Positions 27,194 to 35,379 of a stretch of DNA of 64,000 bases are shown one piece after another. Below the pieces are notes generated by a model, which was given only the letters and a program-made list of their open reading frames with translations, was not told the origin of the DNA and ran no database searches. Each line of letters opens with the position of its first letter. The first letter of the stretch is position 1. Made by a program: the position numbers and the translations under genes. Origin of the DNA: DATFFO01 sp963772815 (GTDB lineage Bacteria; Actinomycetota; Acidimicrobiia; Spongiisociales; ZC4RG35); the NCBI GenBank assembly GCA_963772815.1, contig CAVYYV010000002.1, positions 62,001-126,000 on the forward strand, written 5' to 3'.

Positions 27194-27789
27194 CCAACCC
27201 CGACCCGACCCAGGGGGCCGGCCGCAAGGCCGGCCCCCTGCCTTTCAGCCCGCGCAGCCGGGCCAAGAGGATGTACCGGGCGCGACGCAAGCGCCTGCTG
27301 GAGGTGCCCAGCGAGGCACTGCGACGCCGCTTCGGTCCCAACAACGTCGTGGTCGATGAAGAGGAGGCCCGCTCGGCCCGCGTCACCCTGGACGACGCCG
27401 TCGTCGAGATGGGGTTCTCAGGCTTGTTCCGGATGTTCGGGGCCCTGATCGACACCCAGTGGGTGGGGGTGACCGGAACTCCCGGCGAGCCGGAAACGGT
27501 CCTCGAGTTCCGCTTCGACAAGATGGAGTTCGCCACCAAGCAGGGATCGGGAACCGCCCTGGCCGACCGCCTCAACGACGCCAAGACGAAACGTCTCGCC
27601 AAGCGGTCCGAGCTCAAGTCGATCCGGGTCGAGGACGGGCCCGAGAGCCGCCGGGTGGTAATCACCCCGCTGGCCGGGACCATCACCGCCGTCTACCTGC
27701 CCCCGATGCCTCCCTACTCGGTCCCGATCAAGCCCGAGGAGGCCGACGACCACATCGAGCTGGTCTTGCATCTCCTTCGCAAAGCCTGA
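27190..27789 (+). CDS. Uncharacterised protein downstream of the permease
   Basis: 199 residues if the ATG overlapping the permease stop (ATGA) is used. A perfect GC hairpin occupies codons 8-17, so a later start (ATG 27271, MYRARRKRLLEVPSE) is possible. The N-terminal region is Arg/Lys-rich; the rest is a mixed alpha/beta domain (VVVDEEEARSARVTLDDAVVEMGF, LEFRFDKMEFATKQGSG). I recognise no family. It ends 35 bases before the operator of the glutamate-synthase-like operon. Confidence 0.6.
   Translation: MTNPDPTQGAGRKAGPLPFSPRSRAKRMYRARRKRLLEVPSEALRRRFGPNNVVVDEEEARSARVTLDDAVVEMGFSGLFRMFGALIDTQWVGVTGTPGEPETVLEFRFDKMEFATKQGSGTALADRLNDAKTKRLAKRSELKSIRVEDGPESRRVVITPLAGTITAVYLPPMPPYSVPIKPEEADDHIELVLHLLRKA
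27213..27238 (+). terminator. Perfect 11-bp hairpin with GCAA loop just after the start codon
   Basis: GGGGGCCGGCC GCAA GGCCGGCCCCC lies 20 bases after the permease stop, inside the predicted next gene. It may be the permease terminator (if the next gene starts later) or an attenuator of the downstream gene. Confidence 0.5.
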
Positions 27790-27823
27790 TCCACGTCTCT
27801 CAACCCGCTCCTTGCCGCTAGAG

Positions 27824-27838
27824 TGTATTCAGTACACA
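27824..27838. promoter_or_regulatory. Candidate GntR operator, copy 3
   Basis: TGTATTCAGTACACA, palindromic around the central A, 27 bases upstream of the first glutamate-synthase-like gene. Close match to the sites at 24616 and 38504. Confidence 0.65.
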
Positions 27839-27865
27839 GAACCCGATAGGGACGCGGAGGAAAAC

Positions 27866-28810
27866 ATGTGTGGGATCGCCGGCAGGATCTGCTCGCCGCC
27901 CGGGCGGGTCGGCCACGACCTGGTGGAGATGATGGAGGCCATGCGCCATCGGGGAAGCGATTCCACCGGATTCGGCCTGTACGGACCGGCCCGTGATCGG
28001 GGCTACGTGGTCCGGGCCGTGGCCGACGATCGCAGCCAAATCTCTGGTCAGCTCGACGACTTCCTGGCCGCCAGCCGCCAGCACGGCTCCGACTTCCTCG
28101 AGGACCCCACCTGGGACGACCTCGACCAGAAGCACGTCTCGGTGCGGATGGTGGTGGACGATCCCGCCTCCACCCTCGAGGACTGGCTGTCCGACACCGA
28201 CCACATCTCCAGCTTCGAGATCCAGTCGGTAGGTCGCTCGCTGGAGATCGTCAAGGACCTGGGCGATGCCTACAACGTGGCCGACAAGCACGGCGTACGT
28301 GACTTCGTCGGGACCCACGGGCTGGCCAACGCCCGTATGGCGACCGAATCGTTCGTATCGCCCACCGCCTCCCATCCATTCTGGGCCCGGCCCTATCCCG
28401 ACATCGCCATCGTCCACAACGGCCAGCTCACCAACTACTACCTGCTCACCGAGCGACTCCTGCGGGAGGGATACGAGGTCAAGACCCAGAACGACTCGGA
28501 AGTGATCGCCATCTGGCTTTCCGACCAAATGGCGGACGGGATGCCGCTCATTGACGCTCTCGAACTGTCCAAGACCGCCCTCGACGGCTGCTTCACCTAC
28601 ATCCTCGCCACGTCCGACCTGATCGGGTTCGCCAAGGACAAGTTCGCCATCAAACCGCTGGTCGTGGTGGAAGAGGACAGCGGCACCATCGCCATCGCCA
28701 CCGAGGAGCAGGCGATCCGCAAGCTCTACCACGATGAGGTGGAGGTGATCAACTACGACGGGCCGCTCCAGTCGACCACCTGGCAGGTGAAGGCGGGAGT
28801 CCCGGCATGA
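27866..28810 (+). CDS. Class II glutamine amidotransferase subunit, MgsA/GlxB-like
   Basis: 314 residues starting MCGIAGRI, so removal of Met exposes the catalytic Cys; GGAGG AAAAC precedes the ATG. Ntn-type motifs: MRHRGSDSTGFGLYG, VGTHGLANARMATES, IVHNGQLTNYY, NDSEVIA. In the methylamine N-methylglutamate pathway this domain is a separate gene (mgsA), followed by the GXGXG and FMN genes exactly as here. Ordinary glutamate synthase has these fused in one large chain. Overlaps the next gene by four bases. Confidence 0.85.
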   Translation: MCGIAGRICSPPGRVGHDLVEMMEAMRHRGSDSTGFGLYGPARDRGYVVRAVADDRSQISGQLDDFLAASRQHGSDFLEDPTWDDLDQKHVSVRMVVDDPASTLEDWLSDTDHISSFEIQSVGRSLEIVKDLGDAYNVADKHGVRDFVGTHGLANARMATESFVSPTASHPFWARPYPDIAIVHNGQLTNYYLLTERLLREGYEVKTQNDSEVIAIWLSDQMADGMPLIDALELSKTALDGCFTYILATSDLIGFAKDKFAIKPLVVVEEDSGTIAIATEEQAIRKLYHDEVEVINYDGPLQSTTWQVKAGVPA

Positions 28811-29499
28811 CCGGTCGGGTCGAGGTGATAGTCGGCGACCGCTGGATCCGCCAGATCAACGCCGACATCCGCACCGCCGTCGCCGAGGGCGAGCCGGTCA
28901 TCGTCCGCGAGACCCTCTCCCGGCACAACCTGGGAGTCGGTCTTCCGGAAGGAGCCGACGTGATCTTCGAAGGCTCGGTGGGCTACTACTGCGGGGGCCT
29001 CAACGACGGGGCCACCATCCGCGTAACCCACAACGCCGGATGGGGGACAGGTGAGGCGATGGCCAGGGGCAAGATCACCGTCGATGGCTATGCCGGCATG
29101 AGCGTCGGCGCCTCCATGCGGGGCGGCCTGATCCACGTCAAGGGCTCTGCCGGGCCTCGCTGCGGAGTGGCGATGAAGGGGGGCGACATTGTGGTCGAGG
29201 GGAAGGTGGGCTTCCTGACCGGCTTCATGGCCCACGAGGGGCGCATCATTGCCCTGGGCGGAGCCGAAGACGCCTGTGGTGACTCCCTGTGGGGAGGCGA
29301 GGTGTGGGTGGCCGGTCCGATCAAGTCCCTGGGTGTCGACACCGAGGTGGTCGAGCCCGAGCCCGGCGAGGTCGACGACGTGGAGCGGCTCCTCAAGGAG
29401 CTGGGCCTCGGTGGCGGCCACGACTGGAAGAAGATCGTGTCCGGGCAGCGACTGTGGCACTTCGAGAGCAGGGATGCCGGCGCATGGCTGATGATCTGA
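28807..29499 (+). CDS. GXGXG-domain subunit, MgsB/GltB C-terminal-like
   Basis: 230 residues made of right-handed helix repeats with G-x-G spacing: GYYCGGLNDGATIRV, NAGWGTGEAMARGKITVDGYAGMSVGASMRGG, GSAGPRCGVAMKGGDIVVEG. This is the structural domain of glutamate synthase, here as its own gene. It overlaps the amidotransferase (ATGA) and the FMN subunit (16 bases), so the three are made together. Confidence 0.85.
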   Translation: MTGRVEVIVGDRWIRQINADIRTAVAEGEPVIVRETLSRHNLGVGLPEGADVIFEGSVGYYCGGLNDGATIRVTHNAGWGTGEAMARGKITVDGYAGMSVGASMRGGLIHVKGSAGPRCGVAMKGGDIVVEGKVGFLTGFMAHEGRIIALGGAEDACGDSLWGGEVWVAGPIKSLGVDTEVVEPEPGEVDDVERLLKELGLGGGHDWKKIVSGQRLWHFESRDAGAWLMI

Positions 29500-30903
29500 C
29501 CAAATACTCCTACCCCTTCGACATGCCCGATGAGGACGACGTCGCCTTCGCCGACGGGGCCATCGCCGGACGCTCGCCCGGGGTGCCGTCCTCCTACGAG
29601 AGGGGCAAGTCGATCCGCTGGACCCCCGACTCGATCGCCGAGGTCCATGCCCTGTCCCGGCTGGGCCGCTACCAGATCCGCGGCTTCACCACCGACAACG
29701 ACCGCTTCCCGACCTTCGACGATCTGGTCTTCGTCCCCGCGTCGATGACCCGCCTCCCACTGGAGGGCTACCGGGAGAGCTGTGACACCAAGACGGTTCT
29801 GGGCGATCGCCCCGGTCTGGTCTCGGAGCCTCTCGAACTGGCCATCCCCATCTACATCGCTTCCATGTCGTTCGGGGCGCTGTCGGCCTCCGCCAAGGCT
29901 GCCCTGGGTTACGGAGCCTCCAAGGTGGGGTCGATGACCTGCACCGGTGAGGGGGGCATGCTGGAAGACGAGCGGGAGGCGAGCGACCGCCTCGTCTACC
30001 AGATGACCCCGTCCCGCTACATGCTCGACCTGGAGCATCTGAGGATGGCCGACGCCATCGAGATCGTGGTGGGCCAGGGTGCCAAGCCCGGGACCGGCGG
30101 CTTGCTGCTGGGGATGAAGGTGTCCGACCGGGTGGCGAAGATGCGCTCGTTGCCGATCGGCGTTGATCAGCGCTCCACGGTCCGCCATCCCGACTTTCTC
30201 GGAGCCGACGATCTCCAGGTCAAGATCGAGGAGTTGCGTGAGGCGACCGACTACCGGGTCCCGATCTTCGTCAAGATGGGAGCCACACGCCCCCGTTTCG
30301 ACGTGGCCATCGCCGCCAAGGCGGGCGCCGACGTGATCGTGGTAGACGGGGCCGAAGGCGGCACCGGAGCCTCCCCTGAGCTGCTGCTGAACCACACCGG
30401 CATTCCCACCATCTCCGCCGTTCGAGCCGCTCGCCAGGCTCTGGAGGACGCCGGGATGGCCGATGAGGTCAAGCTGGTGGCCTCGGGCGGGATTCGCTCC
30501 GGGGTGGATGCCGCCAAGTGCCTCGCCCTGGGAGCCGACTGCGTCATGATCGGGACAGCGGCCCTGATGGCGCTGGGTTGCAACAGCCCGCGTTATCTGG
30601 AGGGCTACCAGGCTTTAGGGACGGCTCCCGGGCAGTGCCACCATTGTCACACGGGCCGTTGCCCGGTGGGCATCACCACCCAGGATCCGGAGCTGGAAAA
30701 GCGCATGCACGTCCCGGCCGGGGCGGAGCGCGTGGCCCGGTTCCTGACCGCCATGACCATGGAGATCACCCTTCTCGCCAAGGCATGCGGCAAGAGCTCG
30801 GTCCACAACCTCGAGGTCGAGGATCTCGCGCGCCCTCAGCACCGACGCCAGCGCCTTCACCGGGGTGAAGATGGCGGGCATCGACCGCCCCTTCACCTGG
30901 TAG
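29484..30903 (+). CDS. FMN/3Fe-4S glutamate-synthase-like catalytic subunit, MgsC-like, 3' frameshift
   Basis: About 472 residues starting MADDLTKYSYPFDMPDEDDV. The FMN TIM barrel is present (IYIASMSFGALSASAKAALGYGAS, CTGEGGMLEDE, GQGAKPGTGGLL, DGAEGGTGASPELL, LVASGGIRSGVDAAKCLALGADCV), then cluster cysteines in APGQCHHCHTGRCPVGITTQ. Near 30828 one extra base shifts the frame; in the other frame the expected tail ALSTDASAFTGVKMAGIDRPF continues to a stop at 30901-30903. With the two upstream genes it forms the N-methylglutamate-synthase-like triad. Substrate amine is inferred, not shown. Confidence 0.82.
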
Positions 30904-30921
30904 AACGTCGGCAGACGCTAT

Positions 30922-30940
30922 GCCCCCACGCAGTGGGGGC
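30922..30940 (+). terminator. Terminator hairpin after the glutamate-synthase-like operon
   Basis: GCCCCCAC GCA GTGGGGGC, eight pairs, 19 bases after the FMN gene stop. Confidence 0.65.
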
Positions 30941-30977
30941 CCCTTCCACCTGGCGATCCCAGGGGGAGGAAGCTTTG

Positions 30978-30996
30978 TCCCCCACGTGGCGGGGGA
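30978..30996. terminator. Second hairpin in the convergent intergenic region
   Basis: TCCCCC ACGTGGC GGGGGA between the FMN subunit gene and the convergent nitrilase gene. The rest of this 180-base gap (30904-31083) shows no gene. Confidence 0.4.
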
Positions 30997-31083
30997 AAGT
31001 CCCTGCCGCCGAAGGCGGGAGGTGGAGGGGTGTCACACCCGTCGCGCCACCGCCTGACACCTCGGGTTCGGCGCCCCCGACCA

Positions 31084-31992
31084 TCAGGATCTCGTCCGGT
31101 TTACCTCCAGGTGGAGGACGTCGGGTCGCGAGTAGTGGCCGGCCGGGTCGAAGTTCTGACGCTGGCGCCTGACCAGGGAGAGATCGAGATCGGCGTAGAC
31201 GATCGTCTCCTCGTGGCGCACCGGCCCGGCCAGCGCATCACCCGTGGGTGCTACCACAATCGTGCCGCCGTTGTAGTAGCGGTCCCCGTGGGCCCGGAGC
31301 TGGTCGGCCAGCGGGAATCCCTCCGGAATGTGCTCGGACCGGTAGACGGCTCCCACACTGACCACGAAGACACGACCCTCCCGGGCAATGAAGCGGGAGA
31401 TGTCCTCGGTCAGCCTCACCGAGCCGGGCCAAACCGCGATGTGGATTTGGGTCCCTTGCGCGTACATGGCCGTGCGGGCAAGTGGCATCCAGTTCTCCCA
31501 GCAGTTCAGGCCGGACAACCGAGTGCCCTTCCAATCGTGGACGACCAGTCCGGCCCCGTCCCCGTCCGCCCATATGAGCCGCTCGGCGAAGGTTGGCTTG
31601 AGCTTGCGGTGCACGCTCACGATTCCCTGCTCGGGGTGGATGGCGGCCAATGCGCAGTAGACCGACCCTCCCGAGCGCGAGCGTTCGGCCACGCCGACGT
31701 AGGAAAACACCCCGTTGTCACGGCAGGCCTCGACCACCCGGGCGAACTCAGGCCCGTTCACGTCGACCGCCTGGTCCAGATACCAGGCGAACGCCTGCTG
31801 TTGGTCCGGATCCTCCCAAGCTGCCGTGTTGGTGAGATCGGCCCACGCCGGATAGCCGGGGATGAAGGTCTCCGGGAAGACGACTAGCTCCGCCCCTCCC
31901 GCCGCCGCCTCTTCGATCTTGGAGGTGACGAGATCGATGGTGCCGGGCCGATCGAGCCACCTCGGCGCTGCCTGCACGGCACCCACCCTCAT
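31084..31992 (-). CDS. Nitrilase
   Basis: 302 residues. Catalytic Glu in LVVFPETFIPGYP, Lys in VHRKLKPTFAERLIWADGDG and Cys in GLNCWENWMPLAR. The CWEN(W) signature and HRK(L)xPT(F)xER mark true nitrilases (nitrile to acid plus ammonia) rather than amidases. It is the last gene on the strand of the BMC operon, separated from the MDH-like gene by 156 bases with two long direct repeats, so it may be transcribed with that operon or separately. A role with nitrile-derived nitrogen next to an amine pathway is plausible but unproven. Confidence 0.88.
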   Translation of the reverse strand: MRVGAVQAAPRWLDRPGTIDLVTSKIEEAAAGGAELVVFPETFIPGYPAWADLTNTAAWEDPDQQQAFAWYLDQAVDVNGPEFARVVEACRDNGVFSYVGVAERSRSGGSVYCALAAIHPEQGIVSVHRKLKPTFAERLIWADGDGAGLVVHDWKGTRLSGLNCWENWMPLARTAMYAQGTQIHIAVWPGSVRLTEDISRFIAREGRVFVVSVGAVYRSEHIPEGFPLADQLRAHGDRYYNGGTIVVAPTGDALAGPVRHEETIVYADLDLSLVRRQRQNFDPAGHYSRPDVLHLEVNRTRS

Positions 31993-32019
31993 CGGCCTAC
32001 GCCCCGGCCGCGACTCCGC

Positions 32020-32065
32020 CCAACCCAGGGTTCACAGCGTCGCCCAGCGACGCTCACAACCCAAA
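32020..32065. repeat. 46-bp direct repeat with internal hairpin, copy 1
   Basis: Identical to the copy at 32092. Core AGCGTCGC CCA GCGACGCT is a perfect 8-pair hairpin, extended after a CAC/CAC mismatch by GGGTT/AACCC. It lies between the MDH-like and nitrilase genes. It could be a REP-like element, a terminator or an RNA-processing site. Confidence 0.75.
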
Positions 32066-32091
32066 GTTGGAACCCAACACCTCCATGCCGT

Positions 32092-32137
32092 CCAACCCAG
32101 GGTTCACAGCGTCGCCCAGCGACGCTCACAACCCAAA
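32092..32137. repeat. 46-bp direct repeat with internal hairpin, copy 2
   Basis: Perfect second copy, 72 bases from the first, ending 11 bases before the stop of the MDH-like gene. Two copies only. Confidence 0.75.
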
Positions 32138-32148
32138 CCTCACCGTGC

Positions 32149-33366
32149 TCACCGGGCACCAGCGAGCCGGTCGGCCACAGCCCGAGCCGCCGCACGTAGG
32201 GCTTCGAGCTCGTCGGCGGGGAGGGGCAGCTCGACCACCTCCTGCACGCCCGAGGGGCCCAGCAGGCAGGGCACTCCCACCACCACCCCTTCGATCCCGT
32301 ACTCACCCTCCAGGACTACCGACACGGGCACGGCACCGGCCCGGGCGCCGCGGAGAGCGTCGAGCACTTCCAGCACGGCGTGGGCAGGAGCCAGAGTGGC
32401 CGAACCCGTATGGCGGAGCGCCACCACCTGCCCTCCGGCGGTGACCGTGTCCTGAACGCAGGCGGCTATCTGCTCGGCGGACAGGAAGTCTCCCAATGCC
32501 CGGCCCTTGATCGTCGCCTGGCTGACGATAGGAACCATCTCGTCACCGTGGCTTCCCAACGTGAAGGCCGACACGTCGATCGGGTCCACGCCGGCGGCCC
32601 TTGCCAGGGCACGGCGGAAGCGAGACGAGTCGAGGGTGCCCGCCATGCCAATCACCCGCTCCCGGGGGAACCCGGTCGTCCGGTGCGCCTCCATGGTCAT
32701 CTCGTCGAGAGGGTTGGTCACCACCACCACGATGGCCCGTGGGGCGTGCTCACGCACCTGCTCGGCCACCTGACGCACCACCCGGCCGTTGACCCCGACC
32801 AGGTCGGCCCGGCTCATCCCCGGCATTCGAGGTCGTCCGGCGGTGATCACCACCACGTCGGCGTCGGCCACCAGGTCGAGGGACTCCCCGCCGGAGATGT
32901 GTGAGATCGATCCCGTGATGCCCGAGGCGTGCTCCAGGTCGAGTGCGGTGGCCCGGGCAACACCGGGGACTACATCCACCATCACCACCTCGTGGGCCAC
33001 CGAGGCGTTGGCCGCCAGGTGGGCCGTATTGGCCCCGACTCCTCCGGCCCCGACCACCACCAGCTTCCCGAACGTGATCGGATCCGACCCCCGGCTAGGC
33101 CCCGACGAGACCCAGCGGGGGCTGCTCTTCAACAAGACTCGCCTCAGAATCGAAGCGCCGTCCGGCAGCGGCACCACCTGCTCGTCAGGTGGGCCCTCGA
33201 TGATCACCATTCCCAGGCGCTCGGCCGCTTCGCGGGCCTGATGTGTGACCAGGGATCCCTGGAGCACGTGGACTCTTCGCCGTCCCTTCCGCCAGGCGTC
33301 GAGGATGTCCTCCTCGCCGATCACGCCCGCCCCGGGCTGGATGGCCGGGCGGCCCTCGCTCGTCAT
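32149..33366 (-). CDS. Malate/lactate dehydrogenase-family enzyme with BMC-type N-terminal extension
   Basis: 405 residues from the ATG overlapping the BMC-T stop (ATGA). The NAD-binding fold starts only at about residue 97 (KLVVVGAGGVGANTAHL), followed by ITAGRPRMPGMSRADLVGVN (substrate Arg loop of malate-type enzymes), VVVVTNPLDEMT and the catalytic His in LGSHGDEMVP. Before it lie GVIGEEDILDAWRKGRRRV...GSLVTHQAREAAERLG, like short segments on other BMC cargo proteins, and an amphipathic helix (ASILRRVLLKSS) with a Ser/Gly/Pro linker. It may recycle NADH to NAD+ inside the shell in place of an alcohol dehydrogenase. Encapsulation and substrate are inference. Confidence 0.8.
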   Translation of the reverse strand: MTSEGRPAIQPGAGVIGEEDILDAWRKGRRRVHVLQGSLVTHQAREAAERLGMVIIEGPPDEQVVPLPDGASILRRVLLKSSPRWVSSGPSRGSDPITFGKLVVVGAGGVGANTAHLAANASVAHEVVMVDVVPGVARATALDLEHASGITGSISHISGGESLDLVADADVVVITAGRPRMPGMSRADLVGVNGRVVRQVAEQVREHAPRAIVVVVTNPLDEMTMEAHRTTGFPRERVIGMAGTLDSSRFRRALARAAGVDPIDVSAFTLGSHGDEMVPIVSQATIKGRALGDFLSAEQIAACVQDTVTAGGQVVALRHTGSATLAPAHAVLEVLDALRGARAGAVPVSVVLEGEYGIEGVVVGVPCLLGPSGVQEVVELPLPADELEALRAAARAVADRLAGAR

Positions 33367-33986
33367 TCGGAGTGGCCCTCGACTGCGTTGACGGCGGCCA
33401 CGGCCGCCTCCATCGCCGTCTCCACCTCCGACTCCGATCCCGACATGAAGAAGCGTCCGAAGCGTCCCACCGCTCGAACCTCGACAATGTCGATCGTGGA
33501 CGCCTTCTCGGCCTCGTTGGCCGCGATCGATATGTAGGCGGCGGGGGCGCACTCGATGATTCCCAGGGTTTGGCCGGGCACCAGCAACGATCCCTTACGC
33601 CACTTGTTGAGCAGCTGGGCCTGATATGGCTCCACCGAGGTGATGATCTGGGTCGACTCCACCCGCGGCTTCATTCGATCCGACATGGAGATGCCCAGGT
33701 GGGCGAGGACGGCTTCGCGGGCGGCGACGATCTCCGCGTTGATCGGCGAGCGCAAGATGAAGAACCCGAATTCGCGCTCGACGATCTGGCTGGTCGCCTC
33801 GATGGTGGCGGCCTTGAGGGCAACGTCCATCAGACGGAACACCTCGTTGCCCGGCGCCAGCTCGCCCACCAGGATCGTGTCACCCGCCAGCGGAATGGAG
33901 CCCTGCACGGTGGCTCCGTTGTAGGCGGCGAACTTCGGCTGGAGGCGGTCGATCTGGAGCAGGGCGCGGACGGTTACCGAGGCCAT
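33363..33986 (-). CDS. Tandem-domain BMC shell protein (BMC-T)
   Basis: 207 residues with two BMC folds, about 1-100 and 110-205. The first contains FRLMDVALKAATIEATSQIVEREFGFFILRSP and the second LGIIECAPAAYISIAANEAEKASTIDIVEVRAVGRFGRFFMSGSESEVETAMEAA. Such proteins form pseudohexameric trimers, often with gated pores for larger metabolites. It lies five bases downstream of the aldehyde dehydrogenase gene and overlaps the MDH-like gene. Confidence 0.9.
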   Translation of the reverse strand: MASVTVRALLQIDRLQPKFAAYNGATVQGSIPLAGDTILVGELAPGNEVFRLMDVALKAATIEATSQIVEREFGFFILRSPINAEIVAAREAVLAHLGISMSDRMKPRVESTQIITSVEPYQAQLLNKWRKGSLLVPGQTLGIIECAPAAYISIAANEAEKASTIDIVEVRAVGRFGRFFMSGSESEVETAMEAAVAAVNAVEGHSE

Positions 33987-33990
33987 CTAC

Positions 33991-35379
33991 TCACGCTCCG
34001 TAGACGTCGTAGATGGATCGCCACGGACGTGACTCGTAGGCAACCCGTTTGATGTTGATCAGATGCAGGGCCGTCACGTTGTCGGACACGATCGACCCCG
34101 ACACGGTCCCGGTGCCAAGCATGAAACTGGGCTCCAGGTCGGCCGAATAGCCCATGGCTCCGTGCAGAGCGGGCTGGTTTATCAGCACCCGGCCGGTGGG
34201 CAGGTGGGAGAAGCGGGTGACGATGTCGGAGTCCCGGGTGTGGAGGGCGAAGGTGTGACCCCGGCCCCCGAAGCGGAGCACCTGATAGCACAGGTCATAT
34301 CCCTGGTCGGGCCCGGGCACCTGATACCAGGCCAGTACCGGGTTGAGCTTCTCCCGCGAAAGGGGCCTCCTCCTACCCACCTCGGTCTCTCGCGAGATCA
34401 AAACGCGGGTCCCCGGTGGGATCCCGAAGTCGGCCCGCCGCGCCAGCTCGGCGGCGGACTGTCCCACGTTTCCGGGACGGATGACGCCGCTCTCGTCGAA
34501 GATCGCATCGGCCAGGCGATTGGCTTCGCTCTCCGTGCAGAAGTAGCCACCCAATCGCCGGACCTCCTGCTCCAGCAGATCGGCCACTGCCCGGTCCACG
34601 ATCACCGCCTGCTCGGAGGCACAGGCGGTTCCGTAGTCGAATGACTTGGACGTGAGAATCTGGTCGGCGATCTCGGTCAGGTCGTCCCGCATCGAGGCGT
34701 GGACGTAGACGGGCACGTTGCCCGGTCCAACCGCCAGGGTGGGCTTGCCCGACGAGTAGGCGACCTGGACCATCGCCGATCCCCCGGTCGCCATGACCAC
34801 AGCGGTCCTCCTGTGGCGCATCAGCTCCTGGGTGCCTTCCAGAGTTACCTCGGTCAGGCACTGGATGAGGTTGTCCGGAGCACCCAACTCCCGAGCGGCG
34901 TCCATCATCACCCGCGCCGTCTCGGCTCCGCACTTCACCCCGCGGGGGTGGGGGGCGCACACGATGGCATTGCCGGACTTGACCGCCGAGAGGACCTTGA
35001 AGATCACCGTCGATGTCGGGTTGGTGACCGGAATCAGGGCGGCCACTACTCCCATGGGCTCGCCCACCCCCATCACCCCCGTGGCCGGGTCTGTCCACAG
35101 CACACCCAGCGTCTTCACGTTGCGGAGCCAGTCGGCCACACCGATCGAGTTGAACAGGTTCTTGATGCGCTTGTCCTCGGCGTTGCCGTACCCGGTCTCC
35201 TCGGCGGCCATCGCACCCAGGCGGGCGGCGTCGACCTCGATGGCCCGGGCCATGGCCATGACCATCCGGTCGATCTGCTCGGGGTCCGTGCCCAGGAATC
35301 GTTGTTGCGCCTCGTGTGCCGCCTCCACCGCCCGACGGGCTTCGGCCATGCTGCGGAGGTCGGCGTCGATGGTGCTCAT
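33991..35379 (-). CDS. Acylating aldehyde dehydrogenase (EutE/PduP family)
   Basis: 462 residues from the ATG overlapping the previous stop (ATGA). Diagnostic segments: AALIPVTNPTSTVIFKVLSAVKSGNAIVCAPHPRGVKC, VMATGGSAMVQVAYSSGKPTLAVGPGNVPVYV, and catalytic Cys in DYGTACASEQAVIVD. It converts an aldehyde, CoA and NAD+ to acyl-CoA and NADH, the signature reaction of BMC metabolosomes. It lacks the usual N-terminal encapsulation helix of EutE/PduP because the chain begins directly with the catalytic domain. Acyl chain length is unknown (C2-C3 likely from family). Confidence 0.92.
   Translation of the reverse strand: MSTIDADLRSMAEARRAVEAAHEAQQRFLGTDPEQIDRMVMAMARAIEVDAARLGAMAAEETGYGNAEDKRIKNLFNSIGVADWLRNVKTLGVLWTDPATGVMGVGEPMGVVAALIPVTNPTSTVIFKVLSAVKSGNAIVCAPHPRGVKCGAETARVMMDAARELGAPDNLIQCLTEVTLEGTQELMRHRRTAVVMATGGSAMVQVAYSSGKPTLAVGPGNVPVYVHASMRDDLTEIADQILTSKSFDYGTACASEQAVIVDRAVADLLEQEVRRLGGYFCTESEANRLADAIFDESGVIRPGNVGQSAAELARRADFGIPPGTRVLISRETEVGRRRPLSREKLNPVLAWYQVPGPDQGYDLCYQVLRFGGRGHTFALHTRDSDIVTRFSHLPTGRVLINQPALHGAMGYSADLEPSFMLGTGTVSGSIVSDNVTALHLINIKRVAYESRPWRSIYDVYGA

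Noticed and set aside
29088..30395. Long antisense open frame (435 codons) opposite the FMN subunit, and similar long frames elsewhere
   Set aside because: Low-complexity, Gly/His/Arg-rich translations opposite well-supported genes, as expected for shadow frames in GC-rich DNA.
27866..30903. Primary NADPH glutamate synthase
   Set aside because: Three separate small subunits under a catabolic-type GntR operator, with no GltD partner gene nearby, fit MgsABC-like architecture better.
32020..32137. CRISPR array
   Set aside because: Only two repeats with a single 26-base spacer, no cas genes, and the repeat itself is a long hairpin.
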